Assembly (NCBI GenBank): GCA_023145125.1
Contig: JAGLEK010000135.1
Span: 1-6,639, forward strand
Direction: 5' to 3'
Length of the DNA stretch: 6,639 bases
Origin: Bacteroidales bacterium
GTDB taxonomy: Bacteria > Bacteroidota > Bacteroidia > Bacteroidales > B18-G4
The translations under genes were made by a program, and so were the position numbers. The notes beneath the pieces were generated by a model. It had not been told where the DNA came from. It was given only the letters and a program-made list of their open reading frames with translations, and made no database searches. Shown piece by piece: positions 1-6,068 of this stretch (positions are counted from its first letter, which is position 1; the number at the start of each line of letters is the position of its first letter).

Positions 1-410
1 ATCAGCCCCTCGGCACATTTATTTCCTTCCTTATCAAATAATTGAACATCAATATCGGCTATACGGCGTTGATTCTTATTCAGCTTCGCCCTCAGCATTA
101 CGTGCCCTTTATCAGTGTATGCCGGTGAAAGATAACGAACTTCCAGCTTATAGGTTACACCTGCTGTTTTTAATTTTGCGAATACATACCAGCTGGCTAT
201 TTCATCCATCAGGGCACTGATGACACCACCATGCAAGACGTTGCCATAACCCTGGTGATCCTTCCTTGGCTGCCATTCGGAAACGATCTCCTCCCCTTCT
301 TCATAGAATTCCATATGCAGGCCACATGGGTTCGAGGGTGAACACCCATAGCAATTGTATTCCTTGATGGAAGTGAAGGGATTAATTACCGGCCTCTTCG
401 ATGATGGCAT
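1..410 (-). CDS. Hotdog-fold thioesterase, PaaI-like (3' end cut by window edge)
   Basis: Only the first 136 codons are present; the reading frame is still open at base 1. The likely role is hydrolysis of an acyl-CoA thioester in the cytoplasm; the substrate cannot be read from the sequence. The protein begins MPSSKRPVINPF and has a cysteine-rich NCYGCSPSNPCG segment at residues 19-30. The PaaI/4HBT active-site loop follows: LHGG at residues 59-62, then Asp69-Glu70 in MDE, with the same His-Gly-Gly to Asp spacing as PaaI. The ATG at 408-410 was chosen because the frame matches the family from INPFTSI onward and no other ATG lies between it and the NCYGC segment. It lies inside the upstream MORN gene, a 29-base overlap in another frame, which suggests translational coupling. 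A GGAG lies about 15 bases upstream, rather far for a ribosome site. The fold assignment is firm; the function is inferred from the family. Confidence 0.86.
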   Translation of the reverse strand, partial: MPSSKRPVINPFTSIKEYNCYGCSPSNPCGLHMEFYEEGEEIVSEWQPRKDHQGYGNVLHGGVISALMDEIASWYVFAKLKTAGVTYKLEVRYLSPAYTDKGHVMLRAKLNKNQRRIADIDVQLFDKEGNKCAEGL

Positions 411-1191
411 TTTCGCTTTTTATTTCTCCGTTCTTATAACGCGTTTCCTTAGCCAAAACACCTTCTTTATTGAATTCCAGCCATTTGCCGATTTTTATAC
501 CATCCTTGTACAGGCCCCGGGTCATAGGTTGCCCATTGTCGTGAAACTCAAGAAATTCACCCTGGGAAAGGTTATTTTCATAGTATTCAATAGATTGCAG
601 GCTGTCGTTTTCATAAAAAGTTTTCTGCACCCCGTCGAAGACTCCTTTCTTATACTGGAACTCGGCGATCTTATTGCCGGCCATGTCATACCATACAGTC
701 ATGCCATTCCTGAGGCCATCAATGAAATTTGAAGATTCCTGCAGTTTTGCATTTTCATAATACAGTTCTGACTTGCCGTGCTTGATACCATTTTTATAGT
801 GTACCTTACTTATCGGGTTGCCCCCGTATTTATATTTTATAGAAAGGCCTTCCAGGGCATCATCTACATAAAATTCTTCTTTGGAAAGGTAACCCCTTGA
901 ATCGATGGCGATAAAGATGCCGTTCTTTTTACCATGCTTATAGGTTTCCAGTTTGGATAGAAAGCCCCGGGGATGATAAAACAACCAGCTGCCCTCCATC
1001 TGCCCGTCTACATACTCGCCACGGCTCCTGATATTACGTTCTTTGGTATCCCAAAATCCCTGTTTTGATCCTGATTCATCAGTAATATTGATCGTATCGC
1101 CCGATTCTGTGACCACATATGTTGCCTGGGCACAAAGTGTGGAAGCGAAAGAAAAAACGAATAACAATAGTAAAATGGATATCTTTTTCAT
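382..1191 (-). CDS. Secreted MORN-repeat protein (MORN_2/YwqK-like repeats)
   Basis: This is a 269-residue protein with an N-terminal signal peptide: Lys2-Lys3, a hydrophobic stretch at about residues 5-18, and a probable cleavage after the AQA at 21-23. There is no proper lipobox at Cys20, so I expect a periplasmic or exported soluble protein rather than a lipoprotein. Residues 64-255 form eight consecutive repeats of exactly 24 residues. Each has Gly at position 4 and an aromatic residue at position 21, and most end in (K/D)G. A weaker repeat precedes them at 41-63. This is the pattern of the MORN_2 repeat family, often labelled as YwqK-type antitoxin in databases; no toxin partner is visible here, so that label should not be taken literally. 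MORN repeats usually form an extended beta sheet used for binding or scaffolding. The gene has its own promoter-like site 20 bases upstream. It is separated from rimO by 56 bases and overlaps the next gene by 29. The precise role is unknown. Confidence 0.88.
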   Translation of the reverse strand: MKKISILLLLFVFSFASTLCAQATYVVTESGDTINITDESGSKQGFWDTKERNIRSRGEYVDGQMEGSWLFYHPRGFLSKLETYKHGKKNGIFIAIDSRGYLSKEEFYVDDALEGLSIKYKYGGNPISKVHYKNGIKHGKSELYYENAKLQESSNFIDGLRNGMTVWYDMAGNKIAEFQYKKGVFDGVQKTFYENDSLQSIEYYENNLSQGEFLEFHDNGQPMTRGLYKDGIKIGKWLEFNKEGVLAKETRYKNGEIKSENAIIEEAGN

Positions 1192-1210
1192 AGTTGATGA
1201 GTTTGTTCAA

Positions 1211-1241
1211 CAAATGTAGGAAGCTTGAATGAAATATCAAG
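1211..1241 (-). promoter_or_regulatory. Bacteroidota-type promoter for the MORN gene
   Basis: Read on the minus strand, TACATTTG (1218 to 1211) fits the Bacteroidota -7 consensus TAnnTTTG. CTTG (1241 to 1238) lies 19 bases upstream and matches three of four positions of the -33 TTTG. Transcription would start near 1205, about 14 bases before the ATG at 1191. The site suggests that the MORN and thioesterase genes can be expressed independently of ftsY-rimO. Confidence 0.5.
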
Positions 1242-1247
1242 CCTAAA

Positions 1248-2531
1248 TCATACTTTTTCGCCGAAAAGGTCAAATTCTGAGGCCGATACTACCTTGATAT
1301 CGTAGAAAGCGCCCTGCTTCAGTGAGGTATCACGAATGATCACCTCATTGTCAACCTCCGGGGAGTCGTATTCGGTCCTGCCTGTCATGATATCCCCTTC
1401 TATTCCATCGATGATGACCTTAAAAACCTTCCCCAGCTTTGCTTCGTTCAATTCGAGTGATATCTGTTGCTGAACGGCCAGGAGCTCTTCCATCCTTTCC
1501 TGCTTAAGTTCTTCGGGGACATCGTCAGGCAGATCAAAGGAAGATGTGCCTTCCTCCGCGCTGTATGTAAAAACGCCCAGGCGTTCAAAACGGCTTTCTT
1601 TCACAAACTGCAGAAGTTCTCTGAAATCATCATCCGTTTCCCCCGGATATCCGACCAGCATGGTTGTGCGCAGTGCCACACCGGGTACGCTTCTTCTCAT
1701 TTCTTCGACCAGCTTGCGGGTATCGTGGCCATTGATACTCCTTTTCATTGATTTCAGCACAGTATCGCTGATATGTTGCAGCGGTATGTCGAGGTAGTTG
1801 CAGATGATGTCACGCTCACGCATCACATCAAGTACTTTCACGGGGAAAGAAGCCGGGTAAGCATAGTGCAGGCGTATCCATTCAACACCTTTCACATCAG
1901 ATAGCTTTTCCAGCAGATCTGCAAGCTTTTGCTCTTTATAAAGGTCTTTCCCGTACCAGTTCAGGTCCTGGGCGATAAGGATCAGTTCTTTTACTCCCTG
2001 TGAGACAAGGTATTCTGCTTCGCTGACAAGCGATTCCATGCTTCTCGATTTATGTTTCCCCCTGATCAGCGGGATAGCACAGAAAGAACATTTACGGTCA
2101 CAGCCTTCCGATATCTTGAGGTAGGCATAATGAGAAGGGGTTGTGAGGAAGCGGTCAGCGATCAAGTCCTTTTTCGGGTCAAAGCCAAGGTCATTCAGGA
2201 TCGCGGGAATATCTTCGGTACCGTAAAAGCCATCCACTTCGTGGATCTCATCCTTTAGATGGGTGGCATAGCGCTGCGAGAGGCAGCCGGTGACAAAGAG
2301 CTTTTCAAAACGGCCTTCCTTTTTGGCCTGGGCATATCGCAGGATGGTGTCGATTGATTCTTCCTTGGCATCGCCGATAAAGCCGCATGTATTTATAATG
2401 ACATAGTCCGCCGCATCATTAGATTCATGCATCACTTCCATTCCACGGGCTTTTAAGCTTCCAAGGAGATTTTCCGAATCAACAAGGTTTTTGGAACACC
2501 CGAGTGTGATGATATTGACCTTTTTAGCCAT
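1248..2531 (-). CDS. rimO: Ribosomal protein S12 (Asp89) methylthiotransferase RimO
   Basis: RimO is a radical-SAM enzyme that adds a methylthio group to the beta carbon of a conserved aspartate in ribosomal protein S12. It carries two [4Fe-4S] clusters. The 427-residue length is normal for the family. The N-terminal UPF0004 domain (about 5-120) holds the three cluster-binding cysteines Cys12 (TLGCSKN), Cys49 (NTCGF) and Cys83 (TGCLSQR). The radical-SAM core follows with CxxxCxxC at Cys144, Cys148 and Cys151 (SEGCDRKCSFCAIP). A C-terminal TRAM-like region lies at about 360-425. The TLGCSKNLVDSE and IPLIRGKHKSRS segments favour RimO over the tRNA enzyme MiaB. The start MAKKVNIITLGC is the usual family start. 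Only three bases separate it from the ftsY stop codon, so the two genes are almost certainly co-transcribed. All catalytic residues are present. Confidence 0.97.
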   Translation of the reverse strand: MAKKVNIITLGCSKNLVDSENLLGSLKARGMEVMHESNDAADYVIINTCGFIGDAKEESIDTILRYAQAKKEGRFEKLFVTGCLSQRYATHLKDEIHEVDGFYGTEDIPAILNDLGFDPKKDLIADRFLTTPSHYAYLKISEGCDRKCSFCAIPLIRGKHKSRSMESLVSEAEYLVSQGVKELILIAQDLNWYGKDLYKEQKLADLLEKLSDVKGVEWIRLHYAYPASFPVKVLDVMRERDIICNYLDIPLQHISDTVLKSMKRSINGHDTRKLVEEMRRSVPGVALRTTMLVGYPGETDDDFRELLQFVKESRFERLGVFTYSAEEGTSSFDLPDDVPEELKQERMEELLAVQQQISLELNEAKLGKVFKVIIDGIEGDIMTGRTEYDSPEVDNEVIIRDTSLKQGAFYDIKVVSASEFDLFGEKV

Positions 2532-2534
2532 AAA

Positions 2535-3491
2535 TTATGATTTCTGGAAAAGGGAATCTACAAATTCGATGCGATTGAAGATCTGAAGGTCTTCCATTTG
2601 TTCCCCAATACCGATATATTTAACAGGGATCCTGAATTGGTCGGAAATACCTATGGCAACGCCACCTTTGGCAGTACCATCAAGCTTTGTGAGGGCTAAG
2701 GAGGTCACCTCCGTTGCGTTGGTAAATTGCCTGGCCTGCTCAATCGCATTCTGGCCTGTGGAGGCATCCAGGATCAGCAATACATCATGTGGTGCTTCGG
2801 GGATCACCTTTTGCATCACGCGCTTGATCTTGCTCAGCTCGTTCATCAGGTTCACCTTATTATGCAGGCGGCCCGCTGTGTCAACAATGACGATATCGGC
2901 ATTTTCATCGACTGCCTGTTGCATGGTTTCGAATGCCACTGCTGCCGGGTCTGCCCCCATGCCCTTGTTCACCATGGGCACCCCTACCCTGTCCGCCCAG
3001 ATCTGCAACTGGTCTACGGCAGCGGCACGAAATGTATCGCTGGCACCAAGCAATACCTTTTTACCGGCTTTTTTAAACCGGTACGCCAGTTTGCCAATGG
3101 TTGTAGTTTTGCCCACGCCGTTCACGCCAACCACCATAATAACATAAGGTGTTTTTTCAAGTGGTGTTTCAAAATCGGGCATGTCCGAATCAGCATTTTC
3201 CTGCAGCAAGGCAGCTATTTCCTCCTTCAGGATGGTATTCAGCTCGGCAGTACCAAGGTATTTATCCTTTGCAACCCTTTCTTCTATCCTTTCGATGATC
3301 TTTAAAGTGGTTTCGACGCCAACATCGGAAGTTACCAGTATCTCCTCCAGGTTATCCAGCACCTCATCATCAACTTTTGATTTTCCGGCAACAGCTTTCG
3401 AGAGCTTTGAAAAAACGCTTGTTCGGGTCTTATCCAGGCCCTCATCAAGTTTTTCTTTCTTGTCTTTGGAGAATATTTTGAATACGCCCAT
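2535..3491 (-). CDS. ftsY: Signal recognition particle receptor FtsY (SRP GTPase)
   Basis: FtsY is the membrane-associated GTPase that docks the signal recognition particle and its ribosome at the Sec translocon. From the ATG at 3489-3491 it is 318 residues. A helical N domain (about 1-95) is followed by the GTPase G domain. That domain has the P-loop GVNGVGKTT (122-130), DTFRAAA (152-158), DTAGR (204-208), TKLD (268-271) and a final GIGE (294-297). The long acidic N-terminal A domain of Escherichia coli FtsY is missing; the protein starts almost directly with the N domain, which is common in this phylum. I chose MGVFKIFSKDKK as the start because it matches relatives. The frame stays open to an ATG at 3527, but the extra 12 codons would run through a terminator hairpin and are not family-like. 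rimO follows after three bases. Confidence 0.97.
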   Translation of the reverse strand: MGVFKIFSKDKKEKLDEGLDKTRTSVFSKLSKAVAGKSKVDDEVLDNLEEILVTSDVGVETTLKIIERIEERVAKDKYLGTAELNTILKEEIAALLQENADSDMPDFETPLEKTPYVIMVVGVNGVGKTTTIGKLAYRFKKAGKKVLLGASDTFRAAAVDQLQIWADRVGVPMVNKGMGADPAAVAFETMQQAVDENADIVIVDTAGRLHNKVNLMNELSKIKRVMQKVIPEAPHDVLLILDASTGQNAIEQARQFTNATEVTSLALTKLDGTAKGGVAIGISDQFRIPVKYIGIGEQMEDLQIFNRIEFVDSLFQKS

Positions 3492-3506
3492 GGTATCTCT
3501 GATTAT

Positions 3507-3541
3507 AAAAAAAGCTTCTTCCCGCAAAGGAAAAAGCTTTT
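3507..3541 (-). terminator. Rho-independent terminator or attenuator between DUF4295 gene and ftsY
   Basis: On the minus strand, positions 3541-3529 pair with 3522-3510. This gives a 13-bp stem (AAGCTT core, closed by CC/GG, one G-T wobble) with a six-base loop TTTGCG. The 3' arm runs into seven consecutive T (3513 to 3507). This has the full form of an intrinsic terminator. It begins 20 bases after the DUF4295 stop codon. Its T tract ends 15 bases before the ftsY ATG, which leaves no room for a separate ftsY promoter downstream of it. It may therefore act as a leaky terminator that sets the ratio of ribosomal protein to ftsY-rimO transcript. Confidence 0.8.
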
Positions 3542-3560
3542 CAATTGCACTTGTATGCTT

Positions 3561-3713
3561 TTATTTCTTTCCTAAAAAGTCCTTTACCCTGTCGGTAGGA
3601 ACGATACTTTCTTTGAACATATATGCACCGGACTTAGGTGATTTCACCATTCTTACGACTTTGGCAAAATCTTTTCCGGATGATTGTAATGACGCAACTA
3701 CTTTCTTAGCCAT
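3561..3713 (-). CDS. DUF4295 family small protein
   Basis: This 50-residue, lysine-rich protein begins MAKKVVASLQSSGKDFAKVV and ends DRVKDFLGKK; it contains the conserved stretch VKSPKSGAYMFKE (23-35). It matches the DUF4295 family, found in Bacteroidota directly after the gene for ribosomal protein L33. The strong positive charge, very small size and fixed position beside a ribosomal protein gene suggest a ribosome-associated role. That role is inference; the family name records no known function. The start codon is eight bases after the rpmG stop, so the two form one transcript, which then meets a terminator hairpin. No cysteines, signal peptide or membrane segment are present. Confidence 0.92.
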   Translation of the reverse strand: MAKKVVASLQSSGKDFAKVVRMVKSPKSGAYMFKESIVPTDRVKDFLGKK

Positions 3714-3721
3714 GATATATA

Positions 3722-3910
3722 TTATTTAATTTCTTTGTGAGTGGTCATCCTTTTGAGGATGGGATTGTATTTTTTAAGCTCAAGCCTGTCAGGCGTGTTC
3801 TTTTTGCTCTTGGTGGTGATGTAGCGTGATGTGCCCGCCATTCCACTGTTTTTGTGCTCGGTACACTCCAGGATCACCTGTATTCTTTGATCTTTCGATT
3901 TTTTAGCCAT
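3722..3910 (-). CDS. rpmG: 50S ribosomal protein L33
   Basis: The product is a 62-residue basic protein of the large ribosomal subunit. It shows the L33 signatures VILECTEHKNSG (12-23) and RYITTKSKKNTPDRLELKKY (29-48), and ends in a typical NPILKRMTTHKEIK tail. Only Cys16 is present, so this is the zinc-free (C-minus) form lacking the two CxxC pairs. A well-formed Bacteroidota promoter starts 30 bases upstream, making this the first gene of its transcript, followed eight bases later by the DUF4295 gene. In many relatives rpmB (L28) comes directly before rpmG. Here the upstream neighbour is instead a divergent unrelated gene, so rpmB must lie elsewhere. Confidence 0.97.
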   Translation of the reverse strand: MAKKSKDQRIQVILECTEHKNSGMAGTSRYITTKSKKNTPDRLELKKYNPILKRMTTHKEIK

Positions 3911-3939
3911 TTCCTGATTTTCTTATAAATTTCGGGGTG

Positions 3940-3970
3940 CAAAAATAGGAATCTTTTATTTATTATCAAA
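3940..3970 (-). promoter_or_regulatory. Bacteroidota promoter for rpmG (-33 TTTG, -7 TATTTTTG)
   Basis: Read on the minus strand, TTTG (3970 to 3967) is followed after exactly 19 bases by TATTTTTG (3947 to 3940). Both elements fit the Bacteroidota consensus TTTG ... TAnnTTTG. The start of transcription would fall near 3934, giving a leader of about 24 bases before the rpmG ATG. It is the best promoter match in the window. Confidence 0.7.
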
Positions 3971-4009
3971 GCTTAATAATATATTTTTTATCACACCTGA
4001 TACATATGC

Positions 4010-4037
4010 ATATTGGTTTTGGGTTTTGGGTTTTGGG
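4010..4037 (+). repeat. TTTTGGG heptamer tandem repeat
   Basis: There are three perfect copies of TTTTGGG (4017-4037), preceded by a degenerate unit ATATTGG (4010-4016). The G tracts at 4015-4016, 4021-4023, 4028-4030 and 4035-4037 are separated by four T each, so the plus strand could fold into a small G-quadruplex. The array lies in the 271-base spacer between the divergent rpmG and 491-residue-protein genes, upstream of both promoter-like sites. Confidence 0.85.
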
Positions 4038-4071
4038 TGTTGAGTTAGTTTTATAAGTTATTCACTTAAAA

Positions 4072-4106
4072 TAGGCACTAGGCACTAGGAACTAGGCATT
4101 AGGCAC
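4072..4106 (+). repeat. TAGGCAC heptamer tandem repeat
   Basis: Five contiguous heptamers are present: TAGGCAC, TAGGCAC, TAGGAAC, TAGGCAT, TAGGCAC. Two units carry one substitution each. It starts 34 bases after the TTTTGGG array in the same intergenic spacer, and ends 53 bases before the -7-like box of the plus-strand gene. The unit has no obvious inverted symmetry, so it does not look like a classical operator. Confidence 0.88.
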
Positions 4107-4159
4107 TTACATGAGATAAGGTAAATCAAGGTATAAAAGAATAATGAACTAAAGCGGCA

Positions 4160-4167
4160 TATCTTTG
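4160..4167 (+). promoter_or_regulatory. Putative -7 element TATCTTTG for the 491-residue protein gene
   Basis: TATCTTTG matches the Bacteroidota -7 consensus TAnnTTTG. No TTTG is seen at the expected -33 position (about 4137-4140). Transcription would start near 4172, only about ten bases before the ATG at 4182, so the message would be almost leaderless. No Shine-Dalgarno sequence lies in those bases. Confidence 0.45.
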
Positions 4168-4181
4168 TTCCTTAGACAAGC

Positions 4182-5657
4182 ATGAAAAAAGAAATCCTCA
4201 GCACGAACCGCAAAGCCTTACGCATAAACCTGAACCAGCTCATATATGGCAGCTTTGCCGAGATCGGTGGCGGACAGGAGGTAGCACGTAACTTTTTTCA
4301 GGCCGGCGGGGCCTCAGGCACAGTGGCCAAAACCGTTTCGGCATACGATAAATCCTTCAGCGACAAGCTTTACAACAAGAACCGTGAAGGACGCTATGTT
4401 TCCGAAGGAAGGCTTCAGAAAATGCTTGACACGGAGTACTCTGAACTGACCACACTACTGAAGGACCTTCGTAAACCGGATACAACATTTTTCTCCTTTG
4501 CAAATACCGTTGAGACACTCAATTTTTCAAAAACAAATGATGCTCATGGCTGGATGGGGGTTAAATTTCAATATCGTGCCGGAACAGAAGCCAATGAGGT
4601 GATCATGCATGTGAACCTCAAAGAGAATGATGCCTTGCAGCAACAGCAAACACTGGGTGTACTGGGTGTCAACCTTATCTTTGCCTGCTATTTCCATAAT
4701 GACAGGCCAAGTGAATTCCTGCGTTCCCTGCTGGATAACCTGTCGCGCGACCGCGTAGAGATCAGCATGGTGCGCATGTCAGGACCTGACCTCAGTTATG
4801 TGGATAATCGTTTGCTGGCTGTTCAGCTGGTGAAGAATGGCATGACCAGTGCCGTGATGTTTGATCGGAAAGGAAATGTGCAGCAACCTTCCGATATGCT
4901 TTACAAGAAGAATGTACTGGCATTCAGGGGAAGCTTCAGGCCTATCACCTATGTGGGTTTCGACATGCTGAAGTCGAGTTTCAGCATATTTAAGAAAGAC
5001 AGGCATTATCGGCGCGACAATACTATTGCTGTCTGCGAGATGACCCTGAACAATCTTTTGGCAGAAGGAGAACTTGATGACAGGGATTTTCTCGACCGTG
5101 TAGACATCCTGAACGGCATGGGACAGCATGTGATGGTATCCACTTTCAAGGAATATTATAAGCTGGTGGGTTATTTCTCACGTTTCAAGATCGAACGGCT
5201 TCGTATCGTCATCGGCATCCCAACCTTTCTGAATGTGCTTGATGAGAATTATTATAAAGACCTCAGGGGAGGCATCCTGGAAGCCCTTGGACGGCTTTTT
5301 CCCGAAAACGTGAAGGTCTACGTATATCCTACCCTTTCGTCGGTCTCCATCGATAAAAAAGAGGCTTCTAAAGAATTGATCACCATAAAGAATATCGAGC
5401 TACCGGATAAATTCCGGCCTTTGTTCGATTACCTGATCGCGAACCGCAAGATCATTGATATTAAGAATGTGAAGAAAGACCGTTTGTATATCAGTTCACC
5501 TTATGTACTGAAGATGATCAAAGAAAATATCCCCGGCTGGGAATTGATGGTACCCAATTATATAGAAGAGGTGATCAAAACAAGAAGGTTTTTTGGCTAT
5601 TCAGGTGATGGCAAGCTCTACAAAGACTCAGAAGCTTTTAAAAATTCTTGCAAGTGA
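4182..5657 (+). CDS. Conserved Bacteroidota protein of unknown function (491 aa)
   Basis: I recognise the family but not a function. The protein is cytoplasmic by appearance, with no signal peptide or clear membrane span. It opens with a strongly conserved glycine-rich region at residues 22-50 (YGSFAEIGGGQEVAR, then FFQAGGASGTVAK). Further conserved-looking stretches are SFANTVETLNF (about 105-115), HGWMGVKFQYR, LGVLGVNLIFACYF (about 158-171) and LRGSFRPITYVGFDML-like sequence around 250-265 (here beginning FRGSF). Relatives are, to my recollection, annotated inconsistently, for example as nicotinate-nucleotide adenylyltransferase or TonB-dependent receptor. The sequence supports neither: there is no HxGH nucleotidyltransferase motif and no exported beta-barrel pattern. 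The start MKKEILSTNRKALRINLN is family-like and follows a -7-like element. Its last 30 bases overlap the convergent editing-domain gene. It is a single intact frame with normal codon use. Confidence 0.88.
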   Translation: MKKEILSTNRKALRINLNQLIYGSFAEIGGGQEVARNFFQAGGASGTVAKTVSAYDKSFSDKLYNKNREGRYVSEGRLQKMLDTEYSELTTLLKDLRKPDTTFFSFANTVETLNFSKTNDAHGWMGVKFQYRAGTEANEVIMHVNLKENDALQQQQTLGVLGVNLIFACYFHNDRPSEFLRSLLDNLSRDRVEISMVRMSGPDLSYVDNRLLAVQLVKNGMTSAVMFDRKGNVQQPSDMLYKKNVLAFRGSFRPITYVGFDMLKSSFSIFKKDRHYRRDNTIAVCEMTLNNLLAEGELDDRDFLDRVDILNGMGQHVMVSTFKEYYKLVGYFSRFKIERLRIVIGIPTFLNVLDENYYKDLRGGILEALGRLFPENVKVYVYPTLSSVSIDKKEASKELITIKNIELPDKFRPLFDYLIANRKIIDIKNVKKDRLYISSPYVLKMIKENIPGWELMVPNYIEEVIKTRRFFGYSGDGKLYKDSEAFKNSCK

Positions 5658-6038
5658 GTAACCCGGCGCCTGCATATCGAGGTCTAAGAAATATCCGAAG
5701 GGCGTGGTGAAAGTTTCGTAATCTGCATTTTCCATTCTTTCTTTTGCTTTTTGAAAAAGCTCTGCCGTGAACTCAGGACTTGCCTTGCTATGCGACAGGT
5801 GGGCAAAGGAATGCAGCATCACACGCTTCGTATTGTTCTTTCCGGCAGCCCACTTAAGGTTCTTTACGAGTTTCTTCTCCACCCCTTTCAGGTCTTCTTC
5901 ATCACCGGCTTCGGCCTGTATAAATGCTGTGAGGATGTTCTCGTATGACTTCGCGTCGCTTGCATCATCCGCATCTTCCAATACTTTCACTGTCGGAGTA
6001 TAACCAAATTGGTTGCAATATATCATGAGGAGTTTCAT
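5628..6038 (-). CDS. Stand-alone threonyl-tRNA synthetase editing-domain-like protein (tRNA-Thr_ED)
   Basis: This 136-residue protein resembles, over its whole length, the N-terminal editing domain of archaeal threonyl-tRNA synthetases (D-aminoacyl-tRNA deacylase fold), which removes serine wrongly attached to tRNA-Thr. The shared marks are MKLLMIYCNQFGY at the start, VMLHSFAHLSHSKASPE (73-89), TPFGYFLDL (112-120) and GYSLARIFK near the end. His80 in FAHLS matches the archaeal His83. The archaeal FGYYK lysine (Lys121 in Pyrococcus abyssi, from memory) is Leu118 here, so the catalytic chemistry may differ or be lost. No synthetase or anticodon-binding domain is attached. The ATG at 6036-6038 gives the family-like MKLL start. 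An in-frame TTG at 6071 is rejected because it falls inside the -7-like box. The 3' end overlaps the convergent gene by 30 bases. Homology is confident; activity is uncertain. Confidence 0.85.
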   Translation of the reverse strand: MKLLMIYCNQFGYTPTVKVLEDADDASDAKSYENILTAFIQAEAGDEEDLKGVEKKLVKNLKWAAGKNNTKRVMLHSFAHLSHSKASPEFTAELFQKAKERMENADYETFTTPFGYFLDLDMQAPGYSLARIFKSF

Positions 6039-6068
6039 AGAGCAGGAAATATTAGGTGATATCTGGGG

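Noticed and set aside
355..732. Plus-strand 125-codon frame opposite the MORN gene
   Set aside because: It is antisense to a gene with a clear signal peptide and regular repeats; its translation shows no conserved motif.
382..1191. MORN protein as antitoxin of a toxin-antitoxin pair
   Set aside because: The YwqK-type label comes from repeat similarity only; the protein has a signal peptide and no toxin-like neighbour is present.
1223..1242. Six-base inverted repeat (GCTTGA / TCAAGC) after rimO as a terminator
   Set aside because: The stem is short and no T run follows on the minus strand; it also overlaps the -33 region of the putative MORN promoter.
2653..3305. Long plus-strand frames opposite ftsY
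   Set aside because: They are shadows of the ftsY coding strand, low in complexity and without any recognisable domain; the minus-strand frame carries all SRP GTPase motifs.
3492..3527. Longer FtsY start at 3527 (12 extra codons)
   Set aside because: The extension is encoded by the 3' arm and T tract of a terminator hairpin, and relatives begin at the MGVF-type start.
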